A DNA stretch of 64,000 nt from the NCBI GenBank assembly GCA_030704615.1, contig CM060732.1:49581053-49645052 (forward strand), read 5' to 3'. Shown here piece by piece: positions 1-11,775 of the stretch. Position numbers and translations under genes: made by a program. The DNA comes from Takakia lepidozioides. Taxonomy: Eukaryota; Streptophyta; Takakiopsida; Takakiales; Takakiaceae. Within the stretch, counting starts at the first letter, position 1, and each line of letters starts with the position of its first letter. Under the pieces are notes generated by a model. The model searched no databases. It was given only the letters and a program-made list of their open reading frames with translations, and was not told where the DNA came from.

Positions 1-84
1 TTTTTGTTCTTTTTGTTTTTTTTTTTAATTTTTAAAGAGGGGAAACAGGAAATTTTATTAGATTGAGGGAAAAAAAATTGTTCT

Positions 85-430
85 ATTAAGAAGAAAAGAA
101 GGGACAGAGGCAGTGTTTTGTTTTGTCTTTAATTTGAAAAATAACAGGAGTGGCTACTGAGTTTTGCAAGAAATAGCCATATTTTCTGTTCATCTGAAAT
201 TTGAATAGAATCATCCTCCTCTGCACTTTCATCCATGTTTGGCAAATTCATCCATAATTTATATTTTATTTGGAGAAGTTTGGCAATTTCATCCATGAGA
301 AAACAGGGAATTTATGACACAATATTCTATTTTATTTTGTGAGGTCGAAATATTGCGAAAATTTGCCAGAAATAAAACACTGGGTCCCAAGAGGCCCTTA
401 GAAACTTTATTAAAGCAAGGAAAAAATAAC
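85..430 (+). repeat. Dispersed AT-rich repeat, copy 1
   Basis: This copy begins near a gacagaggcagtgttttg motif and runs through 'aacaggagtggctactgag', 'atagaatcatcctcc' and 'gagaaaacagggaatttatg' to 'aaagcaaggaaaaaataa'. The same ordered blocks recur at about 3353-3680 in the same orientation and, inverted, at about 54840-55125. Copy 1 has about 60 bases around 345-400 that are shorter and different in copy 2. No coding potential is evident. Small ORFs on both strands follow the A/T-rich composition. Confidence 0.8.
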
Positions 431-496
431 TTTGTTTTGTTTTGTTTTCTTTTTTCTTTTTCTTTTTTGATGAAAGAAGGACAGTGGCCTCCATTA

Positions 497-575
497 ACTT
501 TATTTGAATTATTGAAGGGGAAAAAATTAAAACCCTTATCGGCTTGAAGGCTGCCATAAGGCCTGAATAGTAACC
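497..575 (+). repeat. Short dispersed repeat, actttatt...ccataaggc module
   Basis: The block with 'actttatttgaattattga', 'aaaacccttatcggcttg' and 'ccataaggcc' resembles the reverse complement of about 22770-22835, which has actttatttaacttattgag, a run of A, aaaaccctgagg and ccataagg in the same order. It looks like the end of a short retroelement family. The element type is not determined. Confidence 0.45.
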
Positions 576-614
576 GGAACGAAGAATCCAATGACAGTTT
601 GTTCTTTTTGAGTA

Positions 615-870
615 TTTGACATTTGGGGTTCCACAATGTAGAGAATTCAGGCTACAAGGATGTGTGATGGCTTATTGGAAAGCTAGGTTGATTCCCCAAC
701 TCTGGGATGTTGTTTCGGGCCAATTGAATGTGAACACTAGTTATGCCCAAAAAACAGAGGTGGAGCTTCAAGTACTCTGTTTTTCTTCACAATTTGACCT
801 GCATTGACATTCGGGGTTGTAGCATATAGAGGATTTAGGCTACAAGGATGTGCGATGGCTTGTTGTTGCT
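615..870 (+). repeat. Direct duplication, two ~60-bp copies 188 bp apart
   Basis: About 60 bases starting near 619 (acatttggggtt...ggctacaaggatgtgtgatggctta) are repeated, diverged, starting near 807 (acattcggggttg...ggctacaaggatgtgcgatggctt). Both copies can be read as the start of a short open frame with similar residues (MTFGV, then RLQGC.MA). Nothing longer supports a gene, so I treat this as an old segmental duplication. Confidence 0.6.
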
Positions 871-2327
871 TTATGCTACCCTCATGTGGTATTTTCACTA
901 CTAGGAGTAATGGCGTTGTGCCGTTGAGAGGAGAGACGCCAAGACTAGGACAAGACGGCCGAGTTGGCTACGATGAATTCTTGAATTCTTGCCTGGGTTC
1001 ACCCTGCGAATGACATGTGGGATTTCATCCGCCCATGTGCATGGTCATGGTGGATCATCGGGTGGGTCCCACAGGGCTGATCCGCTGTCGAGCCCTGGCT
1101 GCCCCCTCATGTGCGTAGTACTTGGAGGCAATATCTATGCCACTTGACTTTCTTGACCAGCTGCTGTCAAAATCGCCCTGGCGATTGAAGACACCTTTGG
1201 ATCGTCACACGCAGGCTCCGAGAGCTTGGGCAAGGAAAGAGACACGGAGGAGTGGAGAGAGACGAAATCGTGACCATGGAAAGCCTACAGCAGATCTCGG
1301 CCGTCCAACCATCATCCCGAGTTACTGAAACCCGAGCGGAGTAGTTTAGGTCACACACCCATGTTCCACGGTCCATCTACTTACACGTTTACGGCATATG
1401 CTATTCCAGTATTCCTCAGATGTTAAGGGGATCTTTGTGGAGCATGGTAATCTCAAGCTAATCTCAGGCTAATCTGGCAAAGCCAATTAGGCTGAATGCA
1501 GTAGCTGTAACCCTGCTTAACCCTTAACTTCCTACAAGGTGATTTTTTTCACTCTCTAAAACTACTATCCACCTACCAGCATCCATCCACAAAAATTGAC
1601 CATACACATTACATCGCACAAAAGCGCCGCGGGCGCCGTCGCAGGCTGAGCGCCGCGCGGGCATGGAGGCGCGCTGGTGTCGCTAAACACCCCCCCCCCC
1701 CCCATTTGTTTGTAGTGAATCTGCATCCCCAGTTATTCCTGTCAGTGTATGTAAACGGACTAGGTGTTCTTCTTTCTTTATGTTGTTTTCTCCTTGTGTT
1801 TTTCATTGTATCAATGATTGAGAAACCCCCATCAACTGCTATATCATTTGGAATCATGTTGTTGCAAGACTGGCCCATATGATAGATACATGTTTTCTCT
1901 TTCACTCACCACAATCCTGTCGAGTAAACGTTCTCTCCGATCTGTCTCACGTAAAGGTTTGGGGTGGCGGTTTCTGCATAGTTTTTAGGCTTATTAAATT
2001 GCAGAATATGGCTGTTTTTAGGGGAGTGCCGATTCTGCACTCAGAATAGCCGAATCAATGAATCAATATTTGCCAAAAATCATGGGCACGCACATTGGCA
2101 GAGGGGAATAGTATTTGAGGTTGTCTTCGCAGAGCTTATGGGCCGGAAGGATGGCTGTTCGCTGGGAAAGGGAGCCATGCACATGTACATAAAAAAAAAA
2201 TGGGTTTTATGGGGGCAATGGCATAATGGGTGCTCAGACACCATTGGGTACAGGTCTCGCATTCGCTCAGAAGTAACTTACTTGAAGGTCGAAGGTGTGA
2301 CGATGACTATGGCGACCCATTGGAATT
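871..2327. other. No gene seen; contains a poly-C run
   Basis: I find no recognisable gene here. A homopolymeric C run lies at about 1688-1703, followed by mixed-composition DNA. ORFs are under 100 codons and match no family I know. Confidence 0.6.
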
Positions 2328-2398
2328 CCATACACTGATCATTGCAGTGTATGGCGTCCGGCTGGTCCCGCCATACACTGTATTGATTAGTGTATGGC
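2328..2398. repeat. Pair of perfect hairpins sharing the arm CCATACACT
   Basis: Two short inverted repeats lie side by side. The first has arms ccatacact and agtgtatgg (2328-2336, 2346-2354) with a 9-base loop. The second has 10-base arms gccatacact and agtgtatggc (2370-2379, 2389-2398). The same arm therefore occurs four times in alternating orientation within 71 bases. They could form two adjacent hairpins or a larger cruciform. Function is unknown. Confidence 0.8.
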
Positions 2399-3352
2399 AG
2401 GTGGCAGTGACGTGGCAACCCTCCATGGCGACGAGGCAGGGAGCTAGCTAGAAGGCAGGGCAGCGATCAGGAGGAGCCGACGTGGCAGGGACCAGGAACA
2501 AGCCCAGGTGGGGCCCAGGCCCAGGCCAAAACCACGATCCATACACAGCTTATGCGCCAGCTGGCACGAAGAGGCGGAGGGCTGGTGCGCTAGCGTGGCA
2601 TAGAGGACGTGGCGCGGCGGCAGATGGGAGGCGGGGGAGCCCTGGTATCCTCACTATCCCCTCACTGTCTGGGACATAGTGTACGGAATACCAAAAGAGC
2701 TATACTGGAACAGATTCCCATCCTAGGGAAAGATTCCAAAAGCACAGGCCAAGATTCCAAAACCATAGAATATTCTAACATAGCACTAGAAATAGATTCT
2801 TTTATCCCCAAGCCAAAATGCTTTATATCATGGGATGCAATGTGTGGGCTTAGCATCTAGCACTAAGCCACATACGTACATACATCTCCAAAAGTATGTA
2901 TGAAAATACTAAATAAATGTATCTCCATCACATGTGCCAGCTCATATGGCCTAGGGCTACTATATGTTGGACCCAGGGTCATTTGGCTTACATCCATCCC
3001 CGGGTACAGGTTCTAACTTCTAATGTTCTAAAAGCCAATTGTCCAGACCCTAGGCTAAATGTCCTCCAACAACTTCCAGTTGGATTTCATCGGTCCGGGC
3101 AATCTAATAAGGTGGGTATATTGTGGGGTTTTTTTTTTTAAATAAAATTTGTTGGCTCTGTCCCTTCAGGCCAGAGACTTTGCATCATGTTGGAGTCAAT
3201 GGAGAAAATGTGGTCCACGAACCTTACACCGTGTGTCAAGAGTATGATTGGTCTAAAAAAGCTTTTGAGTATAAACCGCGTGGCAGCTTGTCAAAATTGT
3301 TGCTTCAATGGACAGAGCCTCTTGCGGTTTGCAGCTTGTTCTTTTTGTTCTG
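2399..3352. other. No gene seen; GC-rich patch then intergenic DNA
   Basis: 2400-2660 is GC-rich (tggcaggg and ggccca motifs) and passes into ordinary composition. No ORF exceeds 85 codons and none shows a recognisable domain. Confidence 0.5.
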
Positions 3353-3680
3353 TTAAGAAAAAAAAAAAGGGATAGAGGCAGTGTTTTGTTTTTTTTTTAA
3401 ATCTGGAAAATAACAGGAGTGGCTACTGAGTTTTGCAAGTTCATCCACTGAAATTTGGATAGAATCATCCTCTGTACTTTCATCCATGTATATCACCCAT
3501 ATTTGGCAAATTCATCCATAATTTATATTTTATTTAGAGAAGTTTGGCAATTTCATCCATGAGAAAACAGGGAATTTATGACAGAATATTCCATTTTATT
3601 TTGTGAGGTACCCGGACTAAAAACACTGGAAAAGGCCCTTAGAAACTTTATTAAAGCAAGGAAAAAATAAATTTGTTCTT
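3353..3680 (+). repeat. Dispersed AT-rich repeat, copy 2
   Basis: Same family and orientation as 85-430: gatagaggcagtgttttg, aacaggagtggctactgag, then tagaatcatcctc, 'ggcaatttcatccatgagaa', 'acagggaatttatgaca' and aaagcaaggaaaaaataa occur in order. It differs from copy 1 by small indels and a shorter region near 3605-3640. Confidence 0.8.
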
Positions 3681-4273
3681 TTTGTCAATCTGCCCTGATC
3701 AAGTTGCTTGAGATGGGTGAAGGCAAGCGGCAACTTCCATGAGCATCAATCAAAATGTTAATGTCAAGTCCCTTTTTTCTTTTTTGGTTCCTATTAGTTA
3801 CTAGAAGCTTCACATGCACTCTTCAATGGTTTCCAAGAAAAAAAAATGAAAACTAATATGAATTACGCTGAAAACTTATCTCGGTTATTCAGCGTAAGTT
3901 ACATTTTGTCATTAATAAATTGACCATCGTCTTGGGACTTTTGGGCCATGGCCATCAAACAAGGCAGCAATTTCAGGGTTTATCACTGTTGTAGAAAAGA
4001 GGGTAGAAAGCCCAATAGATGCACAGGCAATGATTGTTTTCTCTTAAACCCCCACCAGATCCAAAACAGGCTTCGGGGCCTATCATTTTAAAGGTAAATT
4101 GCTGATTCAGATCTGCTTCAATTTTTATGAAATTAGTGCCATAGATTGGCCATGTCTGCCAGGATTGGCGAGTGATTGCTCTAATTTTGAGGAGGGGCCG
4201 AGGTTTTGATGAAGCCTGTAATTCTCTATTTTTCATGCTAAGATTTCTTCACATGTGTGGGAGAGGGTTCTTG

Positions 4274-5466
4274 TTAACCCTCAAGTGCCCAAGCGACCCA
4301 TTCTGGATCGCTTGGGTTTGCTTAACCAGCCATAACTTCCTGTGGTTAAGGCTGATTGGGCCTTTTTTGGGCTCAATCGATAGAAATCCGGGTCCCCCTT
4401 CATATGGCATTGGACAATTGGTCAATGCCTGAAGGGGTATGGGTCTGGACCAATTGGAAGGGGGCACACTCAGCTTTTTTAGGCCAATTTGGCCCCCCTA
4501 ACCTGCCCAAGTTGCTGACATGGCAACTGCGGTCAGGTTAGGGTGACTGAAAGATACCCCATAAAGGTTAGGGCGGCACGCTCCCCAAAACCCCTTGATT
4601 GCCCGGGGGGATGGTGACCGGTGCAGGTCTGGGCATTCCCAGGCCTGGGCCCTAGCCTGAATCCACGGCGATGGCAGCGCTCCGGCTAACGCCATGCACG
4701 GCGGGCTGGAGGGAGTGCAGCCGCGATGGCGGCAGAGCTCGGGCTCGAGAAAAACGCCATGAGGGGTGGGCCAAACCTAGGGCGGGGGTTTGAGAGGGTT
4801 GAGGGTGGAGTGGGCCCCCATGAAAGCAGGGCCGGGTAGCCAGAGGAGCTCCCAAACCCCGTGCCCTTCTGGGCTATGGCTCCAAATATCCTAGGCTTGC
4901 AGGCTATAACATAGGTGTGCATTTGAAGTCTTGGGCAGGGAGCCTAAAGATTGGTCCCAAACTTTTTTGGGGATCTCATATGGATGTTCATGACACTTCA
5001 ACCGGAGGGATTAGGAATTGAACGGCTGAATTTGTTTGTATAATTTTAGGAAGAGATATTTTGGCCTGCCCAAAGAAAATGGCATATTTTGACCCCCCCA
5101 ATTTGTCACTACAAAGGAGCCCACTTGAATTATGAGGATGTGTGTTATCAGGTATGGTACAACATTCTTGAGACTCTCAAAAAAAGAGAAATTAAAACTG
5201 CCCAAATACGAGCAAAAAACGGCTTTTTTTGGCACCTATTTCTTAGTGAAGAGTTTTTTTCGTCCCCACTCTACACTTTATAATCTTCTGATCTGGCGGT
5301 TGGAATTTGATGAAACTTTTTGTGGCAGGAGGTGGGGTAGGTGGGAAGTAATTCCAACGGTCAGTTTTACAGGGACATAGAGGTTTTCCAGATAAAAATG
5401 TTTTCGTGGGCGAGGGTCATGTTTTCCACGAGAGGGTGAAAATGAGTCTGGGCACTTGAGGGTTAA
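4274..5466. mobile_element. Non-autonomous element with piggyBac-type ends (MITE-like)
   Basis: The segment starts TTAA followed by ccctcaagtgccca (4274-4291) and ends with the exact reverse complement, tgggcacttgaggg followed by TTAA (5449-5466). TTAA target duplications with inverted ends starting CCC are the hallmark of the piggyBac superfamily. The body between the TTAA sites is 1,185 bp. It contains no credible transposase, so mobility would depend on an enzyme from elsewhere. A sub-terminal hairpin with 9-base arms (cccaagcga / tcgcttggg, 4288-4316) overlaps the inner edge of the left end, and a weaker 6-base one (tcgtgg/ccacga) lies near the right end at about 5404-5432. The 18-base match is unlikely by chance, but no second copy of this element is visible in the window. 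Confidence 0.65.
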
Positions 5467-6600
5467 GGGATCTACCCAGGTTTGACCAAGTGGCAGCACT
5501 ACATGTGTTGGCCAAATTGGATTGTTTTTGGCTTGTTGGACGAGGGATCCCAAGGGGATGATAATCTCATCTCAATCCAAGTTGATACATCACTCAAATC
5601 TTAAAAAATTACCTAAAAAATGATATGTTTCTCCAATGGGCCGGGCCCCACATTCAACGGTGGCGTTTTCTGGATCTGGGGCTCATTGCCCTGGAAACTG
5701 GCAGGTGGGTGCAGGAAGAAGATACAAGTGTTGGGCGCATATATTGATTACCCTTATATACCCTGGTGTGGTAAGTTTAGGTGCTTGCAATTGTACTTGT
5801 AACTGGATGTATACCCTCATATTAGCGTATATTTTTTATGATATACCCTTATGCTTATATTTACCCTGCATTAAGAAGTCCAAGAAGGGTCCATACCAGT
5901 GTTGGCCGGGTACAATGTTTTGAGCCCTCTTCCGGTCCCGATTATGGCCTACTCCTTGAAAAAAGTGGATGGCCGGGGCAGGGTATAACAATAGGTTTGA
6001 AAAACATCTCGGTTACATGTTCTAATTAAACACATGAATTTTTTTTTGTCCGGTTCTCAATCTACCGGTTATGCCATCTTAAAAATTGCCGGTTCCATGG
6101 TATCAGTTATGGGATTCATCCATTTTTATATTTGGGGGGCGGGTGAAGCTGAGCTCCTGCTGCTGACCTAAAATTCTCTTATGACTTAGCCGCAACTCCC
6201 CAGTCAGCATATCTCTGCTAGATCCCCAACTATATGCTAACTTTTATCTCTAAATATTGCTACTTTTCCTTCTATCTTAGTATATTCTTTTAGTGACTCG
6301 GCTATTCTGAAACACGCTACCCGCTCACGTATCCAACTATGGTGGCGATGCTCAACACATCTTTGTCTCGGCTTCACACCCCCCTCTGCTTGTTGGTCAT
6401 ACACGAACAGGATCGCTATGGCAGGAACTCCAGCATTCACTATCTCCATTGACTTGGACAATCACGTCAGAACGGTCAGTAGCAACTCTGCACGAAATTT
6501 GCATATCAACGCGCCGCTATCAGTTACGATACGAAACAACGCACAACATCCATAGGGCAGGAACGCTAACACAACCAGAGTCTTCATACACCCAGATGGC
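5467..6600. other. Intergenic, ATACCC-rich stretch before the LINE region
   Basis: No gene is seen. From 5740 to 5880 the + strand carries repeated ataccc/taccct motifs, like those at 22880-23600 beyond the LINE region. At 5895-5912 lies accagtgttggccgggta, present in inverted orientation at 22750-22767. About 6120-6600 may already be the 5' part of the LINE region, but the boundary cannot be placed. Confidence 0.45.
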
Positions 6601-6613
6601 ATAGGCGCAGCGC

Positions 6614-7711
6614 TTGCAATTCCAACAGCACATCACAACAACCAAGAACAAGACTCACTTCACAGCGGATCTGAAGACAATAATACAAGCGAGGAATACC
6701 CCAGCAGACTACTCAACCGAGGAAGAAAGAGTTTTTAACGCATTCTGTGCACGACACGCACCATCATCAGATACTGGTCCCCAATCTTTTGATACAATTC
6801 CTAACTACCCACCAGGACTATATCCTTTCCAAGACCAAGTGCTAGAAGACGAGGAGAGCATACTTCATCATATTGTGGACTCAGGGCAACTAACGATAGT
6901 AAATCAAGCACAATGGATTGGAATCTCTGAGTCCTCAGCAGAAGACAGCGTCTGGCTAGATAGGTTTGAAGTACTGGCCGACTTGGTAACTGACAGACTG
7001 TTCAACAAACTAACCTCCAAGGCCAGATCTCAGACACTTGAATGGGGACGGTACCCACCTACATCAGCCCTCAGCAGAGTCACAACAATTGTTGACCAAC
7101 GTTTCAACTACAAATTACCCCCCACAGAAATCAAGAGAAAGTTGCTAAGAGGAGAGCCCCTGCTCTGGCGGGAGCTTGGACTATCCAAAGACATCTGCTT
7201 CGAAGACCATGATGGAGCCACTACGCACGCTGGCCACCACCACAGAATTAACAAGCTATGGTTGGACGAATTCATCCATGGAGAAGGAGCCACCCTGCTA
7301 CGGTTCATGCGGTTTGGACATGGAGGATTGCTCGACATCGGATACCATCAAATGCTCTCCGGTATCCCTGCAGCACAAGCCCAAGCAACAAAAGGTGACT
7401 TGGTCATCTACCCAGCGATTAAGTTTGAAGAAGAACGAGTATATAGGTACAGAGCCAACACTTGGCTTGATGGTCTTCCTACTGGCGCTGTCATGGTCCG
7501 TGAATGGGGATCAGACCCGACACATGTGGACTACTGGATTATGGGCACCACACACTGGCACATGGTCGTGGCAGCCACTTACACTACGGACTCACATGAT
7601 CTTCTACAAGCCACACATCTGCAGGAATGGAAATCCCCAAATAACCAGACTGACCAGCACATATGGTCCTTATCCGCCGAGCTGCGAAGGCAAAGGCATG
7701 GTTCTACTTGA
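6614..7711 (+). CDS. Orphan 365-aa ORF at the 5' side of the LINE region
   Basis: One uninterrupted frame of 365 codons with balanced composition, unlike the G-poor DNA that follows. I do not recognise the product. It has an acidic N-terminal third (TEEERVFNAF, DQVLEDEESI), a His-rich patch THAGHHHRINKLWLDEF near residue 210, a Gly-rich GHGGLLDIGYHQML segment near 238, and aromatic/His-rich WIMGTTHWHMVV near 310. No zinc knuckle, transmembrane segment or reverse-transcriptase motif is visible. Its position just upstream of degraded retroelement sequence on the same strand suggests a retroelement ORF1 or cargo ORF, but a domesticated or host exon is possible. The intact frame beside heavily mutated neighbours is notable. 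Confidence 0.5.
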   Translation: MQFQQHITTTKNKTHFTADLKTIIQARNTPADYSTEEERVFNAFCARHAPSSDTGPQSFDTIPNYPPGLYPFQDQVLEDEESILHHIVDSGQLTIVNQAQWIGISESSAEDSVWLDRFEVLADLVTDRLFNKLTSKARSQTLEWGRYPPTSALSRVTTIVDQRFNYKLPPTEIKRKLLRGEPLLWRELGLSKDICFEDHDGATTHAGHHHRINKLWLDEFIHGEGATLLRFMRFGHGGLLDIGYHQMLSGIPAAQAQATKGDLVIYPAIKFEEERVYRYRANTWLDGLPTGAVMVREWGSDPTHVDYWIMGTTHWHMVVAATYTTDSHDLLQATHLQEWKSPNNQTDQHIWSLSAELRRQRHGST

Positions 7712-7740
7712 TCTTACCACAAACTCCTGGAGCGTGCGGA

Positions 7741-7925
7741 CTCAACCAGCACAGGACTGCTGGGACCCAGGTGGCTATAGTAGAAGGGACACAAGCTCCA
7801 CACAAACTGCAAACTTTTGGCTCTTACAGACTCTACCAGCACCGGACTGCTGGGACCCTGGAGGCTATAATAGAGAAGTCCCATTCTCCACATAGGCCAA
7901 CCGTACCTGCGCCCAGCAGAACCCA
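7741..7925 (+). repeat. 90-bp direct repeat, two copies
   Basis: 'accagcacaggactgctggg' near 7747 recurs as 'accagcaccggactgctggg' near 7837, followed in both by ac-c-aggtggctata or ac-c-tggaggctata and agaag. The period is 90 bp, a multiple of three, and a frame running from 7663 reads through both copies (NQHRTAGTQVAIVEG, then YQHRTAGTLEAIIEK). Confidence 0.7.
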
Positions 7926-8278
7926 CAACAATACCCGATTACAATGCACGTTCAGATATTGCAGAGTACAGGCCTCGCCTACCCTCAACGATATATCGCC
8001 AGGGATACCCCTCGCAGCTGGAGCCCAGAGAGAGCAAGGGGAGATTGAGATCTGACCCCGCCCGAAGGATCTTGTGGCTAGCTGTGTCATACTCACCAAA
8101 CCCAATATTACGCCTCACTGACAAGCAACCCCTGGTAAGTTACGCAATCAGTAACCTCTTTCACATTCCTACCGCTTATTGTATGCTTACGCAACACTCG
8201 CCCACTTACTCTGCTAAGTTGCTCTCTTCCCTCTCTAGCAACTCGCTTCAAAGTTATTGTATCTTATGTTGCCTTCTT

Positions 8279-8584
8279 GTACTAACCCCAATCGATATCA
8301 ACACCCATTACAATAGTACATATTACTCCCCCTTGCAGAACCGAAAAAAATTCCCCTCAATCTCATGAAAGCACCCACCAAGGCTGCCACTTCAGATCTA
8401 TAGTGCAATGCCTCTTGTTTGCCTTTGTCTTGAATCTGCACTATGTTACCATTGATGACATACTAACCCCAATCGATATCAGCACTCATCACAATAGCAC
8501 ATATTACTCCCCCTTGTAGGAAAAAAACAATTCTCCTCAATCTCATGAAAGCATCCACCAAGGCTACCACTTCAGATCCATAGC
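8279..8584 (+). repeat. Tandem duplication, ~125-bp units with 180-bp period
   Basis: 'actaaccccaatcgatatca', then acaatag.acatattactcccccttg, ctcaatctcatgaaagca and caccaaggct.ccacttcagat occur in the same order at 8279-8402 and 8459-8584. Identity is about 90% by eye, so this duplication is younger than the general decay of the region. Confidence 0.8.
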
Positions 8585-9149
8585 TACCAGTCACCAGCTA
8601 TCTACACCTGGACTACCATCCAGCACACAGAGGCAACCCGTAAAATGGAAGTTTAGAGTATGCAGCATTATCCATGTTAACGATCTTACTCTTGGTAAGC
8701 ACCAAAATAAGGAACCAACTCTTCGCTATCAGTTACAAGCACTATGTCACCCCCTATATTATAGAGACATTGATGCCAGTAGCAATCTTACATCCTTGCA
8801 ATCTGCAATCTTGCAAGCAAGCAATACCTCTTCAGAATCACACCTATGCACACAGTTCATTATTTATCAGAAAAAAACCACTTACCGTGGCCCACAGCCC
8901 AACTGCCTTGACATAATAAGGCCTCATTCACAAACCCCCCCCCCAAGAAGCAAAAATACTTCTAGACAACACAAACCTCTCTATTTAAAGAATGCAGGAG
9001 CCTCCACACAAAAAGTCGTTACAGAATCATTCTAAATTTGTATCTCAGTGCCTGCAGCCCTATACCCGCATCCATGTTGTCCTCACCCCAGCAACTCATC
9101 ACACTAATGGATTAATTATTGTACTAGTTACTGCTCCATAAGCCAATCT

Positions 9150-9806
9150 ATGCACCCGGGCTCACTATCATTGACTACACTACCTTACTGCTTATCACCC
9201 ATCTACAAAAACCAAAAAGTGGCCACCAACGCCATACCTAGGTTGAAAACACGACCACTACACCATGTTCTATCCCTAACTCCTATACCCACACTACAAC
9301 TCGGAAATCAAAACTGTGAGCTGCAAATTGATCACACAATATACCAACTACCTATCCCCTCACTGAAGTATGCTAACAAGCAATTTGGAAGGACTATCTC
9401 TCCGGCCAATTACAACCACTGTCTCACATTCAGACGACACTCCCTCACTGGGTGGCTCCACAACAACCAGCCTGCTGATCACCTGCTGAATTTTACTTGT
9501 CTACTACTGCAGCATCATGATGTCATAACACCAATTGCTCCAAGGTCTTCCTATCACTATACATGCTGGCTACTTCAATGCCAAAGCTTTCTCCCCATAA
9601 AACAGACTAGATACATTCACGGACCTAAAATTTTTTTTAAGGAAGAACTAACTATAACAACTACCCCCAGCACACAGCCCCAGCACTGGTTCCCTCGATG
9701 CTTGACCACCTCCCTACCCTACACACACCACCTTAACCCCCAAATGCTACACAAACAAAAAATTACTATGAACACATGCCAACTATACACAACCCCACCT
9801 ATATAA
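9150..9806 (+). pseudogene. LINE-region ORF fragment, duplicate of the 833-aa ORF start
   Basis: A 218-codon frame in G-poor DNA. Its start (SLTTLPYC, then YKNQKVAT, AIPRL) matches the start of the 833-aa ORF at about 15535-15620 (SLTTLPYC, YKNQKVAT, AMPRL), while the rest diverges. It contains no known domain. I read it as a truncated or duplicated copy of the retroelement's first ORF. Confidence 0.5.
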
Positions 9807-9901
9807 GTGGCAGCCACTTTATGCAGACGCAGCACTGAAGGACCTGCGGCCAAATGCCACATTCAGCAATATGTTTAAAACCCAAAACACGCAAGCAAGA
9901 A

Positions 9902-11775
9902 ACATTGTAACCCTTCTAAGCACCACACACACCACCCAACCTATACACAGGCGGTTATATAACCGCATACCAATTACAACAAGACACACCTTAGCCCTCA
10001 TTAAATGGCCCCTGCAAATTGCGCGATTAAGGCAAATTGAGCACCAATTACAACCGTCATCCAGCACACAGTGGGTACCGTCCTGGAATGTGGCAAATTC
10101 TCACTGCTATCCAGAAGTGCGAAACAACGTAGGTCCATCTGTTGCAATTAGGCTGAAGCATAAAATTCTCATGGAACACCAAGAAAATAGCCCACATGAG
10201 CCAGCACTAAATCCCCACACAACCCACAGTCTAGACATTGCAGGCTCCTCAACAAGGCAAAGCTCCTCAACAAAGCTATCTCCACAAAATACCTCAGCTG
10301 ATCCAACATCAACTTTCACGCAACTTCCCTGCTCCACCGCAACAGGTACAACCAGTACTGATACAAACTGCATCCACATCAAGGCCCCAACAAAAACCAC
10401 CTCATATACCTATGCTACAAAAACAAACGCATACCCATATGCCTGGCAACTACTGTATGCAGATATAGCATTGGAATATTACCTATGTTCTGATACCACA
10501 TTCAACAATATACCTATAAAATCCATCACAACCCATGCCATGAAACTAAGGCAACAATACCCATTGGTGATCTGTTTGATTGGACAATTAAGGGAAGTTA
10601 TCCCGAAGCACATGGCGCAACTATCAGCCTAGCACATAACATCATTACCATTCCTCACCTCCAATGTAAACTGCCAATATATACTACCCCACATCTAGTC
10701 CCTCCCCAATAACACATCACATTACTGGCCCATGTCATGATAGCAACCGCTCCACAAAACCCTCCCCACACACCCCTGTCAGTTCTCTCGATCGGCAAAA
10801 TTGCAAAATATGCTCCGCAAGCAGTCTGATAGGGCCACAATCTGGGCATTTGAGCCAGCACCTCACACACTCCAAAACATCCAAACCTACAATCCAACTA
10901 AACTGTCGCCAAGCATCCCCAACCCCCCCCCCCGCCCCCCCCCCCCCCCCTTCTCTAACCCACTTAGCTTCACAATACAAAAACATGCACACACTACTAC
11001 CTCCTCATTACAGGATCAACTTACACCTACTTTCAAACGGAGACATCAAGTGTTACCAAGCAACCTCTTTAAACATCATCACATCCACATAGTCATGCTA
11101 GTTTCGATATCAATACCCAGCCCACTCCCCTAAGCTCCCACTATATATACACACACAACAATGACTGCATATAATAGACCAAGGTTAGAACACCAACATG
11201 ACCTTGACCTCGAACAAATCCTTGAATGGCAGCACCAGAGAACACTAAAGACAGGTAACCAAAGCCCAATCGCACAAAACCGTGTGTTTAATACCCATCA
11301 TGGTCCACTTATCTACCCTCACAGTCATCACATCACTATATATAAATCCATAATGCAACAAAACTATGCAGCCCTGCTTAAACACACACACACGCCCATT
11401 TCTATACAGACCCAACCAGACACACATCCATATCAGGAAAGGGCTAGCATTAATCATATACCTCAACAATACTGCACATTAACCCTCAATATTTGCAAAC
11501 CAAAGTATTATGATCTGCCCCCCCCAACCAGACTCCCTGATAATGCAATCCCACCTGAACACTGCATCTGTACACACACAAGCAACTAATATTGTTACCC
11601 TTCTAACAACCATACACCTCATGCAACCTATACAGCATGTCACATGACCCCTTCCAGAAACCCAAAATGACCGACAACCCCATGCCAAGACAAACAAAGC
11701 ACACCTCGACCCTCATTAAGCACCCCCTGCTAATTTTACGCTTGAGGCAGATTGAAAATCATTTACAAACTCCTA
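9902..11775 (+). repeat. Diverged ~1.7-kb-spaced internal duplication in the LINE region
   Basis: 'attgtaacccttctaagcac' with acctatacac at 9902-9950 resembles attgttacccttctaacaac with acctatacag at 11591-11635. A further block, cattaa..cccctgc.aatt..cg.tt.aggca.attga, occurs at 9998-10055 and 11714-11775. The two blocks keep order and spacing, so a unit of about 1.7 kb has been duplicated. Another partial match (tatgcagac/tatgcagat ... cacattcaacaatat) links 9817-9872 with 10450-10515. Confidence 0.55.
10920..10951 (+). repeat. Poly-C run
   Basis: About 30 bases of C interrupted by a single G. The + strand here is C-rich overall. The length may be unreliable in assembly. Confidence 0.8.

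Noticed and set aside
616-1013. Two consecutive small ORFs with similar starts as a gene pair
   Set aside because: The similarity is explained by a ~60-bp DNA duplication and ends where the duplication ends.
1609-1905. 98-codon minus ORF across the poly-C run
   Set aside because: It includes a homopolymer-coded Gly stretch and a low-complexity Arg/Ala end, and has no conserved feature.
4374-4410. SIDRNPGP in a plus frame, resembling a 2A motif
   Set aside because: It lies inside the piggyBac-type element without a surrounding protein, and the frame is short. A chance match is likely, unlike the motif at 17.9 kb, which sits at a LINE ORF2 start.
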